A stretch of 6,132 nucleotides of DNA from Candidatus Poseidoniales archaeon (lineage in GTDB: Archaea; Thermoplasmatota; Poseidoniia; Poseidoniales; Poseidoniaceae), in assembly GCA_003602535.1 (NCBI GenBank), contig QQSA01000059.1, forward strand, positions 1-6,132. Direction: 5' to 3'. Of the stretch, positions 5,937 to 6,132 are shown in pieces. Every line of letters begins with the position of its first letter. Position 1 is the stretch's first letter. A program made the translations under genes and the position numbers. A model generated the notes under the pieces. It was not told where the DNA came from and made no database searches. It saw only the letters and a list, made by a program, of their open reading frames with translations.

Positions 5937-6132
5937 ATGGAAGTGGTTTTGGGGGGGTTCTTTCTCTTACTTGCTCTTTCATTGATTGCAGGAATGTATG
6001 CTAGTGTTGGCCACGGAGGAGCTTCTGGATATTTGGCTATATTGTCCCTAACAGTCTATGCTTCCAACGACTCTGCTTGGTTGAAACAACATGCTTGGAG
6101 TTTGAATTTATTAGTTGCAGGATTGGCTTTTT
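5937..6132 (+). CDS. second TSUP (TauE/SafE) family transporter, N-terminal part only
   Basis: Sixty-five codons are visible before the window ends. The ATG at 5937 opens a hydrophobic helix (MEVVLGGFFLLLALSLIAG) followed by YASVGHGGASGYLAIL at about 21-36. This VGHGGASGYLA signature is the first-half motif of one TauE/SafE subfamily; it differs from the SPLGLGGG type of the complete transporter at 4350-5150, so the two are not recent duplicates. A further hydrophobic helix begins at about residue 55 (SLNLLVAGLAF). A run of seven G falls at codons 5-7. There is no Shine-Dalgarno sequence before the ATG, but an AAAATATT box lies about 30 bases upstream, so a leaderless transcript is plausible. 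It follows the small membrane protein gene by 47 bases on the same strand. The substrate is unknown. Confidence 0.85.
   Translation, partial: MEVVLGGFFLLLALSLIAGMYASVGHGGASGYLAILSLTVYASNDSAWLKQHAWSLNLLVAGLAF

Noticed and set aside
1..6132. tRNA, rRNA, CRISPR, insertion sequence or defence-system content
   Set aside because: No cloverleaf, rRNA core motif, spaced direct repeats, transposase or defence-type domain was found on either strand by reading; nearly all bases are taken up by the six genes.

Overview
The window is AT-rich and densely coded. Four genes on the minus strand (a TauE/SafE-type transporter, moeA, an RluA-type pseudouridine synthase, and a 5'-complete, 3'-truncated uvrA) face two genes on the plus strand (a small unrecognised membrane protein and the start of a second TauE/SafE-type transporter). 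They diverge from a 181-base intergenic region at 5151-5331. The source looks like a marine prokaryote with a small genome. My best guess is a Marine Group II (Poseidoniales-like) euryarchaeon, held with only moderate confidence. The reasons are: ribosome-binding sites reading GGTGAT before moeA and the pseudouridine synthase; two plus-strand genes with no ribosome-binding site but an AT-rich box about 25-30 bases before the ATG, as in leaderless archaeal transcripts; and a secreted acidic DxDxDG/Cys segment of a kind common in those genomes. The UvrA and RluA proteins are of bacterial type, so a bacterium is not excluded.

Region by region: 1-2228 (minus) holds the first 742 codons of UvrA, the damage-recognition ATPase of nucleotide excision repair. 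2225-3094 (minus) is an S4-domain RluA-family pseudouridine synthase whose stop codon overlaps the uvrA GTG start by four bases. 3103-4308 (minus) is MoeA, which inserts molybdenum into molybdopterin; it ends eight bases before the synthase starts. 4350-5150 (minus) is a complete TSUP (TauE/SafE) transporter with a TTG start, 41 bases before moeA. The spacing suggests one transcript, tauE-like > moeA > rlu > uvrA.

The divergent intergenic region carries three TTGTTGT/ACAACA elements that could form two mutually exclusive hairpins or a set of operator half-sites, a second inverted repeat, and a six-codon minicistron behind a near-perfect Shine-Dalgarno sequence. 5332-5889 (plus) encodes a 185-residue protein with a signal-like N-terminus, an acidic Cys-containing outer domain and two further hydrophobic segments. 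5937 to the window end (plus) is the N-terminus of a second TSUP transporter of a different subfamily.

The functional link between genes is weak. A molybdenum-cofactor gene beside two anion/sulfite-exporter-like transporters is compatible with sulfur-oxyanion metabolism (sulfite oxidases are molybdoenzymes), but no molybdoenzyme lies in the window. I see no rRNA, tRNA, insertion sequence, CRISPR array or phage gene. I do not see a convincing new multi-gene system; the most open items are the small membrane protein and the structured intergenic region.
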